A DNA stretch of 64,000 bases. It comes from Cellulosilyticum sp. I15G10I2 (lineage in GTDB: Bacteria > Bacillota > Clostridia > Lachnospirales > Cellulosilyticaceae). The stretch lies in assembly GCF_900095725.1 (NCBI RefSeq), contig NZ_FMMP01000015.1:62001-126000 (forward strand), written 5' to 3'. The notes beneath the pieces were generated by a model, which had not been told where the DNA came from, did no database searches, and saw only the letters and a list, made by a program, of their open reading frames with translations. The position numbers and the translations under genes are program-made. Below are positions 43,099-51,675 of the stretch, in pieces (the first letter of the stretch is position 1; each line of letters begins with the position of its first letter).

Positions 43099-44190
43099 TT
43101 AAGCTTCTTTACTTGTAATATAGCCTTCTGCTTTAAGAAGTTCTGCGATAAGTACAGCACCTCCGGCAGCGCCTCTTACGGTATTGTGTGAAAGACCTAC
43201 AAATTTATAGTCGTAAAGAGAATCTTCTCTTAACCTACCCACAGTAATACCCATACCATTTTCAATATCACGGTCTAAATGAGTTTGAGGTCTGTTGTCC
43301 TCTTCAAAGTATTTAATAAATTGTTTTGGCGCGCTTGGAAGTTCTAGTGTTTGTGGTTTACCTTTATAGTTTGCCCAAGCTTCAAGAATTTGTTCTTTAG
43401 AAGGTTTGTTTTTAAATGAAACAAAAACTGTTGCTAAATGACCATCTGTTACAGGAACACGAATACATTGTGTTGTAATGAGTGGCGCTTGCGCTTTAAC
43501 AATTTCTCCATTTTGAACTTCGCCCCATATTCTAAGTGGTTCTTGTTCGCTTTTTTCTTCTTCTCCACCAATGTAAGGAATAACATTATCAATCATTTCT
43601 GGCCAATCTGTGAAGTTTTTGCCCGCACCAGAGATTGCTTGATAAGTAGAAGCAACTACTGTTGTTGGTTCAAATGCCATTAAAGCTGAAAGCATTGGTA
43701 CATAGCTTTGAATAGAACAGTTAGGCTTAACTGCAATAAAGCCTCTTGTTGTACCAAGTCTTTTTCTTTGAGCTGCAATAACTTCTAAGTGACTATCATT
43801 GATTTCTGGTATAACCATAGGTACATCTGGCGTCCATCTATGTGCAGAGTTATTAGACACAACTGGTACATCAGCTTTTGCATAAGCTTCTTCAAGTGCT
43901 TTTATTTCTTCTTTTTTCATATCAACTGCACAGAAAACGAAGTCTACCCCAGCTGCTACTTCTTCAACATCCGCAGCATCTTTTACAACTAATGTTTTGA
44001 TCGCTTCTGGAATAGGGGTACTCATTTTCCATCTATTAGCTACAGCTTCTTCATAAGTTCTGCCAGCAGAGTTTTTACTAGCTGCAATAACTTTTACTTC
44101 AAAATAAGGATGGCCATCAAGCAACGTTACAAAGCGTTGACCTACCATGCCAGTTCCGCCGACAATACCTACTTTTAATTTATCGCTCAT
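43099..44190 (-). CDS. asd: Aspartate-semialdehyde dehydrogenase, archaeal/fungal type
   Basis: Reduces aspartyl-4-phosphate to aspartate semialdehyde for lysine/DAP, methionine and threonine. 363 aa. NADP site GIVGGTGMVGQRFVTLL, catalytic Cys in AVKPNCSIQSYVP, and the late HNTVRGAAGGAVL. Sequence details (SNNSAHRW, long central loop GGEEEKSEQEP) mark the archaeal/fungal branch rather than the usual bacterial one. Single gene with its own promoter region; 44191-44463 holds an 11-bp inverted repeat (44343-44379). Confidence 0.95.
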   Translation of the reverse strand: MSDKLKVGIVGGTGMVGQRFVTLLDGHPYFEVKVIAASKNSAGRTYEEAVANRWKMSTPIPEAIKTLVVKDAADVEEVAAGVDFVFCAVDMKKEEIKALEEAYAKADVPVVSNNSAHRWTPDVPMVIPEINDSHLEVIAAQRKRLGTTRGFIAVKPNCSIQSYVPMLSALMAFEPTTVVASTYQAISGAGKNFTDWPEMIDNVIPYIGGEEEKSEQEPLRIWGEVQNGEIVKAQAPLITTQCIRVPVTDGHLATVFVSFKNKPSKEQILEAWANYKGKPQTLELPSAPKQFIKYFEEDNRPQTHLDRDIENGMGITVGRLREDSLYDYKFVGLSHNTVRGAAGGAVLIAELLKAEGYITSKEA

Positions 44191-44463
44191 TTCATCACCT
44201 TACCCTTTTGATTATTGTATAATTATTATATTTTACTAATAAAGTAACAAAAACACAAGAACCTATATTATTTTTTCATATAATTACCAAATATTATAGA
44301 CATTTAAGTAAAATACTGGTTGTTTTATGAGGCCAAAATCAGAATCAAACAATTATTACCATGATAAGATTGTTTGATTTAAAGAACGCTTTATGATGTT
44401 TCACATATTATATTCATAGAAGGATGTGGATAAGCTGCGATGTATTGTTGAAGTGGAGGGGAA

Positions 44464-45906
44464 ATGATGGGAATCGAAATACTTTATGTCTTTTGGTTTG
44501 CAAGTATTATTATGGTAGGGGGCTATATAGTGTGGATAAAAAAGACGAGCTGTAAGCAATCAATTGTAAATGAAAGAAAAGTTTGCGAAGAAAGGATAAA
44601 ATTTGATTCCGATATTATATACAAGTTAGCCTTTGAAGATGAGCTAACAGGATTATACAACAGGAGGAAATTTTTAATAGAAGGAAATGATTTGCTGCAA
44701 TCTAGTCATCTAGCCCATCAGTATGCACTTTTATCTATTAATATAGATAAATTTACTTTTATAAGAAGTATTTATGGATACCATACGGGCAATGAAATTT
44801 TAATAAAGACAGCTCAAATTATACAAGAGCTTACTGCAAAAAATGGTATTTGCGGCAGAAGAGACGACGCGGGGTTTGCTATTTTATTTCAAATACAAGA
44901 GGTAGGGGACATAAGCCTTTTATATGAAAGTTTAGCAGCTCGTATTTCTAAGATAAAGATTAAAGAGAATATAAACTATGGACTACAAATATTAGTTGGC
45001 GCGGCAATTTATCCTACTCATGGAAGCCGAATGAGTGAACTTTATGAAAATGTAAAGTTTGTTGAAGATCAAATGAGAAAAAATGGGAATAAGACATTTC
45101 AGATTTTTGATAACGAACTCAAAGAAACTATTTTACGTCAGCAAGTTATAGCAATGGAACTGCAGGAGGCTATTAAAAATAAAGAGTTCATATTAAATTA
45201 TCAGCCTAAAATTGATACGCTTTCACAGAAAATAGTAGGGATGGAAGCACTCATAAGATGGAAACATCCTAAAAAGGGTTTTATATCCCCTAATGAATTT
45301 ATACCTATAGCAGAACAAGCGGGACTTATTACAGAAATAGGAAAGTGGGGACTTATGGAGGCTTGCTTGCAAAATAAAGCTTGGCAAGACAAAGGCTATG
45401 AAAAGTATATTGTTTCAGTGAATATCTCAGCTATTGAATTTTATCAAGAGGATATGTTAGATAGTATAAAAGAAACATTAAAAACATCAGGTTTAGAAGC
45501 GCAATATTTAGAAATAGAATTAACAGAAAGTATGACAATTATAGATAAGAAACAAACAATAGCTAAGATGAAAGCAATAAGGGCGCTTGGGGTAAAAATT
45601 GCATTAGATGATTTTGGAACGGGATACTCTTCATTAAGCTATCTCAAGGTACTGCCAATAGATGTGCTTAAACTAGATCAAAGCTTTATTGTTGAAATAG
45701 AACGGGATCACGTAAGTAAGTGTATAACACTTTCTATAATAGATCTATCTAGATTATTAAATATAGAGACAGTTGCAGAGGGCGTAGAAACAAAAGAGCA
45801 GGCAGAGCTGCTAAGCGCAATGGGGTGCAATATGATACAGGGCTACTATTATAGCAAGCCTATAGAAGCGGATCTATTTGAAGAACGTTATATGAAAATA
45901 GTGTAG
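44464..45906 (+). CDS. Membrane protein with degenerate GGDEF and intact EAL domain
   Basis: 480 aa with one N-terminal TM segment (residues 5-24), a GGDEF-fold domain whose signature has decayed to RRDDAGF, and an EAL domain with the key residues in MEALIRW, NISAIEF, LEIELTES, DDFGTGYSS, LKLDQSF and AEGVET. It should be a c-di-GMP phosphodiesterase with a regulatory rather than catalytic GGDEF part. ATG after GGAGGGG. Confidence 0.92.
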   Translation: MMGIEILYVFWFASIIMVGGYIVWIKKTSCKQSIVNERKVCEERIKFDSDIIYKLAFEDELTGLYNRRKFLIEGNDLLQSSHLAHQYALLSINIDKFTFIRSIYGYHTGNEILIKTAQIIQELTAKNGICGRRDDAGFAILFQIQEVGDISLLYESLAARISKIKIKENINYGLQILVGAAIYPTHGSRMSELYENVKFVEDQMRKNGNKTFQIFDNELKETILRQQVIAMELQEAIKNKEFILNYQPKIDTLSQKIVGMEALIRWKHPKKGFISPNEFIPIAEQAGLITEIGKWGLMEACLQNKAWQDKGYEKYIVSVNISAIEFYQEDMLDSIKETLKTSGLEAQYLEIELTESMTIIDKKQTIAKMKAIRALGVKIALDDFGTGYSSLSYLKVLPIDVLKLDQSFIVEIERDHVSKCITLSIIDLSRLLNIETVAEGVETKEQAELLSAMGCNMIQGYYYSKPIEADLFEERYMKIV

Positions 45907-45929
45907 GAGGTCTATTGATGAAAGCCGCC

Positions 45930-46056
45930 GGAGAATTTTAGTGTGCTCCAAATGCTCACCTCCACATTTCTAAAAATGTAAGTACCATTTGCAAAAACCA
46001 CTAAGATTTTCTTGGCAAAATGTTGCAGAGGCAGCTTCCGTGTACTAAAATCTCCC
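45930..46056. repeat. Intergenic inverted-repeat element
   Basis: GGAGAATTTTAGTGT-like arm at 45930-45943 pairs with ACTAAAATCTCC at 46043-46056, enclosing about 100 bases with smaller stems (ACATTT/AAATGT and others). It lies in the 233-base gap after the EAL gene. It could be a structured RNA or a remnant mobile repeat. A tiny ORF (MKAAGEF) with a good ribosome site overlaps its left end at 45918-45941. Confidence 0.5.
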
Positions 46057-46083
46057 GATTACCTATAGAAATCTCCCTAGGAA

Positions 46084-46129
46084 AATTAACAGTCTGCCCT
46101 TCCAGATTAGGAGGGGCAGACTGTTAATT
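46084..46129. terminator. Bidirectional terminator between EAL and cysteine synthase genes
   Basis: 16-bp perfect stem (AATTAACAGTCTGCCC and complement), placed between two convergent genes. The T-runs are short. Confidence 0.8.
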
Positions 46130-46139
46130 GATTGAGTAG

Positions 46140-47714
46140 TTAAGCCTTAGTTGCCGTAAGAATCCATACAAATTTATTCATTTGTTCAAAGGTAATGCTA
46201 AAGCCTACATGTGTAAATAAACCTTTTAGTACAGTATGCGTAGTATAGAACTCTGTTTGCAGATCATTAGCCAGATTATGATAGCCCTTTGATAAGGCAT
46301 CTTGTAGAATGGCTTCACCGTCTTCTGGTGAGCGATACATAGTATCAGCAATAACAACCTTACCTGAGGGTTTTAATTTTGAGGCAAAGATGTTGATCGC
46401 TTCCCCTTTTTCATCGTCTGAGAGGTGATGAAAAGCGTAGCTACATATAATAGCATCCACACTTTTATCAGGAACTGGGATATTCAGAAAGCTTCCTTCG
46501 ATAAAATAGATACTCGGGTATTTATCTGCAGCAAGTTTCCTCATTTTTTGATTAGGCTCTATCCCTGTCACGGCATAATTTGCAAGAGAAGCAACATAGG
46601 CAAGATTGCCAGTACCAGAACCTATATCTAATACTTTAGCCCCTTCAGGTTGATCTATTTGTTTAACCGTCTGCTTAAGAATAGCTTGATAATTAATAAA
46701 AACCTCTTGGTACTCACCGTCTTTATCAGCTACAGTAGCGTCATAAGCATCTGCCCAGCCATCAAATAGTGCATTAAACCTAAAGTCAGAAAGATTAAAT
46801 TCAAAATCATACAAGTTTTGGCTAAAGTACCTGTCACTTCTATCAGGAAATACTGTAACAATATTGATCTCTTTACTCGCCCTATAAGCTTCTTTAACAG
46901 CTCCTGCGATAGCCGCACCAGAAGAAGATCCGACCAAAACCCCTTCTTTCTTACCAAGAAGTTGGACATAGTAAGAAGCTTCCTCATCAGATATTTTTTG
47001 AACCTCATCAATAAGAGAAGCATCAAAAATACTAGGAATAAAGTGATTGCCTATGCCTTCAATATGATAAGAACCTTCCTCGCCGCCACCGAGTATAGAG
47101 CCCTCGGGGTCTGCAAGCACAATTTTAATATTAGGATTCATTTCTTTAAAATAAGAAGCAATGCCCATAATCGTGCCGCCAGAACCTGCACCGGCTACAA
47201 AGACGTCAATTTTGCCATCAAGGGCATCATAAATTTCTTTGCCAGTTTTACGATGAGCGGCTACGTTAAGTTTGTTTTCAAATTGTCTAGGCATAAAAGA
47301 GTTCGGAATAGCAGCAGCTAGATCCTGAGCTTTTTGCATAGCACCTTCAATACCATCTTCTGTTGGGGTTACAATGATTTCAGCACCCAGTGCACGCATG
47401 AGTACTTGTTTTTCTATAGCAAATTTAGCAGGGATTACAAGCTTAAGATGATAGCCTTGTTCAAAAGCAGCCATCGCAAGCCCTATGCCAGTATTACCAG
47501 CAGTAGCTTCTATAATGGTAGCACCAGGTTTAAGAAGTCCTTGCTGCTTGGAAACTGTTAGGATCTCATGTCCTACCCTATCCTTAACACTTCCACCAGG
47601 ACTCAGATACTCAAGTTTAGCAAAAAGATTTGCCCGAGTACCAGGAGCAATGCGGTTTAGCTTAAGAAGCGGGGTATTGCCGATAAGTTCACGGATATCG
47701 TTAATATAATGCAT
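46140..47714 (-). CDS. Cysteine synthase/cystathionine beta-synthase fused to a YrrT-like methyltransferase
   Basis: 524 aa. Residues 1-300 are a fold-type II PLP enzyme: LIGNTPLLKLN, PLP lysine in PGGSVKDRVG, EATAGNTGIGLAM, GAGSGGTIMG, GSSSGAAIAG. Residues about 315-524 are a class I SAM methyltransferase (VLDIGSGTGNLAYVA, ICSYAFHHLSDDEKGEAI) with the N-terminal FDGWADAYDATVADKDGEYQ typical of Bacillus YrrT. In Bacillus yrrT and mccA are separate genes of one methionine-to-cysteine operon with mccB; here the first two are one protein and mccB is next door. ATG 47714 follows GGAGGG. The fusion is uninterrupted in frame. Confidence 0.9.
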   Translation of the reverse strand: MHYINDIRELIGNTPLLKLNRIAPGTRANLFAKLEYLSPGGSVKDRVGHEILTVSKQQGLLKPGATIIEATAGNTGIGLAMAAFEQGYHLKLVIPAKFAIEKQVLMRALGAEIIVTPTEDGIEGAMQKAQDLAAAIPNSFMPRQFENKLNVAAHRKTGKEIYDALDGKIDVFVAGAGSGGTIMGIASYFKEMNPNIKIVLADPEGSILGGGEEGSYHIEGIGNHFIPSIFDASLIDEVQKISDEEASYYVQLLGKKEGVLVGSSSGAAIAGAVKEAYRASKEINIVTVFPDRSDRYFSQNLYDFEFNLSDFRFNALFDGWADAYDATVADKDGEYQEVFINYQAILKQTVKQIDQPEGAKVLDIGSGTGNLAYVASLANYAVTGIEPNQKMRKLAADKYPSIYFIEGSFLNIPVPDKSVDAIICSYAFHHLSDDEKGEAINIFASKLKPSGKVVIADTMYRSPEDGEAILQDALSKGYHNLANDLQTEFYTTHTVLKGLFTHVGFSITFEQMNKFVWILTATKA

Positions 47715-47756
47715 ACTTTTCCCTCCTCTATTCATATTTATAATCTTTTATACGTC

Positions 47757-48908
<1,152 letters not shown>

Positions 48909-48914
48909 TCAACT

Positions 48915-48963
48915 AAAAAAATCATATCCGAGTAAAATGATTATTTACTAGGATATGATTTTT
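48915..48963 (-). terminator. Leader hairpin before mccB
   Basis: A long stem (AAAAATCATATCC and complement plus inner AGTAAA/TTTACT) followed by six T on the minus strand, 76 bases upstream of the mccB start. No minus-strand gene precedes it, so it looks like an attenuator of the cysteine operon. I see no S-box or T-box sequence. Confidence 0.65.
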
Positions 48964-49005
48964 CAGTTTGAAAAGAACCTTGTTCTTCCTAAAATCCTAC
49001 TATAA

Positions 49006-49143
49006 GATGAAGACGCTTTTGCATTAAATGTGTATATAACTGAGGAAATTGTGGATATCTTTAGAGCGATTCATTGTAAGCTGGGGATTACTGTTCCTCT
49101 ATTTACCCTATTTATTGCTCAACTTAAGGTGTATGAGAAATGA
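49006..49143 (+). pseudogene. Open remnant without a start codon
   Basis: A 45-codon open stretch (reading DEDAFALNVYITEEIVDI... to LKVYEK) follows an in-frame stop and has no ATG and no ribosome site. Its composition is protein-like, so it is probably the tail of a decayed gene. I do not recognise the family. It lies in the 379-base gap 48840-49218, which also holds the mccB leader hairpin. Confidence 0.35.
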
Positions 49144-49218
49144 ATAAAATCAAATACTACCCAAATAGGCAATCATTTTGAATAGACAAGAAGTACGAAT
49201 AGGTAAGGAGGATGAAAA

Positions 49219-49680
49219 ATGTTTAAAAAGATAGTTGTTATATATATGATGCTATGTATAAGCATCCTATGTACAGGATGTAACCGCAGATCTGAATTTA
49301 TATATGAAATGAACGTTGGCAATATGTTAGGAAAGGCCATCAAAGTCGATGTAGTAGGTCTGGGAACGGAATTAGATGAAACGGGAAGCCAGATTACCTC
49401 TGCGATTTTAAATATTAATATTACGAATATTGGAGCGGAGGATATTCAGTTAGAAAAAGATATTGTTATATCAGCTATTCAGGGCAGTATGAAGGCAACT
49501 CTAATCAAAAATACTATTATTGAAGGTAAAAGTCTTGAACCTCAAGATATAGGAAGTTATGAGGTTGATTTTGATTTTAGGGGCAAGGGAGATGTAAGAG
49601 TTGATTTCGAAGTAGATCATCAAATACAAAGCTTCGTTATTACAACAAATTATCCGGCGAAAATAACAAAAAGCAGTTAA
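49219..49680 (+). CDS. Putative lipoprotein, unknown
   Basis: 153 aa with a signal peptide (residues 1-22) ending in the lipobox-like ILCTGC, then an immunoglobulin-like beta-rich domain with repeated ITSAILNINITNIG-type strands, similar in style to surface DUF4352-type lipoproteins. ATG 7 bases after AAGGAGG. It precedes an orphan histidine kinase by 145 bases, which might sense the same signal. Confidence 0.75.
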   Translation: MFKKIVVIYMMLCISILCTGCNRRSEFIYEMNVGNMLGKAIKVDVVGLGTELDETGSQITSAILNINITNIGAEDIQLEKDIVISAIQGSMKATLIKNTIIEGKSLEPQDIGSYEVDFDFRGKGDVRVDFEVDHQIQSFVITTNYPAKITKSS

Positions 49681-49825
49681 ATTTCAAGTTAATAGCCTAT
49701 TATAAAAGATATTGCAAAAAAATGGAATATTTTAAAAAAAATGTTTGAATAAATATACAATAAGTAATAAAATAAATGATGAAATAGATTAATAATTTAA
49801 AAAATTTACATTGTTTGGAGGTAGT

Positions 49826-51208
49826 ATGAGGAAGTATAGCGCAAAAATGCGTCTAATAATAACAAGCTTATTTTTGACTTTAATGTATAGCTATAGTGTT
49901 GAGGCCAGTGATCATATACCTAAAGAAAAACTTATAATAGAAGCTAGATATAGAGGTGATCTCTTTTTAATACAAATCATTATTGTTTTAATTATTGTTG
50001 TTGTAATACTTATAATCAATATTATACAGAAACAAAAAACCGAAAACCTTTTAAGACAATCAGAGGAAGGCTACAAAGAATTACTTATGGGTATTCCTAA
50101 TAGTGTTATTTTGATAGAAGATAAAGAAATAAAGTTTATTAATCAGCATGGTATTGAGCTTCTAGGACAAGCTAATCAAGATAAAGTGACGTATTCTAAA
50201 TTGAAAGAAATATTTGTTAAAGATGTAGATTTTGAAGCGTTAGATGCTATTCCGAGAAGAATAGAATGCCACATCAGGACCTTACATAATGAAGTTAAAG
50301 AAGTAGAAGTTACAACAGTAGCTAAAAGCAAAAAGAATCACAGTAAAAGTGTTATTATGCTTATTCAGGACATTTCTCATAGGAGGCTTTTATGCGAAAG
50401 TATAGAGCGTGATAGGATAAGAAATGAATTCTTTGCCAATCTTTCTCATGAATTTAAAACCCCGATCAACCTTCTGATCACAACATCTAAGCTTTTAGAA
50501 AAAATACAATATAAGGAAGATTTGCAAAGGGTACTTCCTAAAGCAATTAGGATACTCAAACAAAATGGATACAGACTTATTCGGTTAATTAATAACATCA
50601 TAGATGCTGCGATGATAGATAGTGGCTGCATAAAACTTAATTTAAATAATTATAATATTATTCAATTAACAGAAGATATTATCTTATCTACTGTTAGTTA
50701 TGCAAGAGCAAATGATATAGCTATATTATTTGATACAGCAATTGAAGAATTAGTGACTGCAATTGATAGACATCAATATGAAAGAATCATTCTTAACCTT
50801 ATATCAAATGCTATTAAATATAATAAAAAGAACGGACAGATTTTAGTCTATATGTACCCCCTGAAAGGGGAAATTATTATTTCTATTAAAGACACAGGTA
50901 TAGGAATAAGTTCAAAAATGCTTCCTTATATATTTGATAGATTTATGCAAGTTAATAAATCATTAATTAGAGATGTAGAGGGAAGTGGCATAGGACTTGC
51001 GCTTGTAAAATCGCTTGTACAGTTACATCATGGAAGAATAGAGGTATTTAGTAAAGAAGGAGAAGGAACAGAAGTTATTTTATACTTCCCTATCCATATG
51101 ACAAAGACTATTGACAAGGAACTGAGTGAAAAAGTGTTGTTTAAACACAAAAGCAGAAATACAGAAATAGAGCTGTCAGATATTTATGTAAAAGAAGATG
51201 CGTATTAA
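49826..51208 (+). CDS. PAS-containing sensor histidine kinase (no adjacent regulator)
   Basis: 460 aa: an N-terminal signal-like hydrophobic stretch, a TM segment near residues 45-65, a PAS domain (residues 80-190), HisKA (FFANLSHEFKTPINLL) and an ATPase domain (NLISNAIKYNKKNGQ, DTGIGISSKMLPYIFDRFMQ, GSGIGLALVKSL). ATG 49826 follows GGAGG. No response regulator gene is adjacent; the nearest is 8 kb away, so the partner is unknown. Confidence 0.92.
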   Translation: MRKYSAKMRLIITSLFLTLMYSYSVEASDHIPKEKLIIEARYRGDLFLIQIIIVLIIVVVILIINIIQKQKTENLLRQSEEGYKELLMGIPNSVILIEDKEIKFINQHGIELLGQANQDKVTYSKLKEIFVKDVDFEALDAIPRRIECHIRTLHNEVKEVEVTTVAKSKKNHSKSVIMLIQDISHRRLLCESIERDRIRNEFFANLSHEFKTPINLLITTSKLLEKIQYKEDLQRVLPKAIRILKQNGYRLIRLINNIIDAAMIDSGCIKLNLNNYNIIQLTEDIILSTVSYARANDIAILFDTAIEELVTAIDRHQYERIILNLISNAIKYNKKNGQILVYMYPLKGEIIISIKDTGIGISSKMLPYIFDRFMQVNKSLIRDVEGSGIGLALVKSLVQLHHGRIEVFSKEGEGTEVILYFPIHMTKTIDKELSEKVLFKHKSRNTEIELSDIYVKEDAY

Positions 51209-51232
51209 TTAGAAAGGCAGACAGCTGATCTT

Positions 51233-51284
51233 AAAAAAGCTTATTTAGGATATAACGTTTAATAATCCTAAATAAGCTTTTTTT
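51233..51284. terminator. Terminator after the orphan kinase
   Basis: A 19-bp perfect inverted repeat (AAAAAAGCTTATTTAGGAT and complement), T-rich on both sides. Confidence 0.92.
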
Positions 51285-51310
51285 CTCTATGAATAAAATA
51301 TATAGTTATC

Positions 51311-51353
51311 TCCATATAAAATCCATTAAAAATCCATTAAAAGTATCTATAAT
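51311..51353 (+). promoter_or_regulatory. TCCAT-repeat promoter (three repeats), Met-rich/cytochrome operon
   Basis: TCCAT at 51311, 51322 and 51333, each 11 bases apart, then 10 bases and TATAAT (51348-51353). The only site with three repeats, so possibly the strongest. It starts the 51.6-55.4 kb operon; the leader is about 240-310 bases and carries the ORF relics below. Confidence 0.7.
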
Positions 51354-51474
51354 CCATGATAAGCCAATAGGAATAATAAATAAGAGTAATAGTTGATTGG
51401 TTGCTATTAAAGGTGGGATGCCTAGTAAATTTTATTCATTTTAAGTGAAATAAAATAAAGTAAGGGAGGAGTGT

Positions 51475-51567
51475 ATGAAGTAGAAGATATGCTTTTTAAC
51501 CTGTGCTTCAAGTATTGGAAGTATAGCAGCACTTATTCAGGGCACAATATGTATGTTATTATTTTGA
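51475..51567 (+). pseudogene. Small membrane-protein gene with stop at codon 3
   Basis: ATG at 51475 with GGAGG five bases upstream reads M-K-stop, then an open, clearly membrane-like run (KICFLTCASSIGSIAALIQ...CMLLF) to a TGA. It looks like a 30-aa hydrophobic peptide broken by one base (TAG for AAG). A sequencing error is possible. Confidence 0.4.
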
Positions 51568-51600
51568 GGCATGAAATTTGACGTAAAGGAAGTGAAAGAG

Positions 51601-51675
51601 TTGAGTAACAAAAGAAAAAATTTTAAGTGGGTATCCCATACACATTGTGGCCACAGTAAGGATGTGAACAAATGA
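51601..51675 (+). CDS. 24-residue His/Cys peptide coupled to the next gene
   Basis: TTG start after AAGGAAGTG; the frame encodes 24 residues including WVSHTHCGHSK, and its TGA overlaps the next gene's ATG (ATGA at 51672-51675). The overlap and the ribosome site support real translation. Three His and one Cys within seven residues suggest a metal-binding peptide. Alternatively it only couples translation. Confidence 0.5.
   Translation: MSNKRKNFKWVSHTHCGHSKDVNK

Noticed and set aside
44343-44379. Inverted repeat AATCAAACAAT/ATTGTTTGATT as a terminator
   Set aside because: No plus-strand gene precedes it and no T-run follows; it may be an operator but nothing supports one.
51475-51567. TAG at codon 3 read as pyrrolysine
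   Set aside because: No pyl genes are seen and the position is unusual; a mutation is simpler.
51471-51581. GTG frame (M-Y-E-V-E-D...) overlapping the broken hydrophobic ORF
   Set aside because: The ribosome site abuts the GTG with no spacing and the composition is not protein-like; the ATG at 51475 is better placed.
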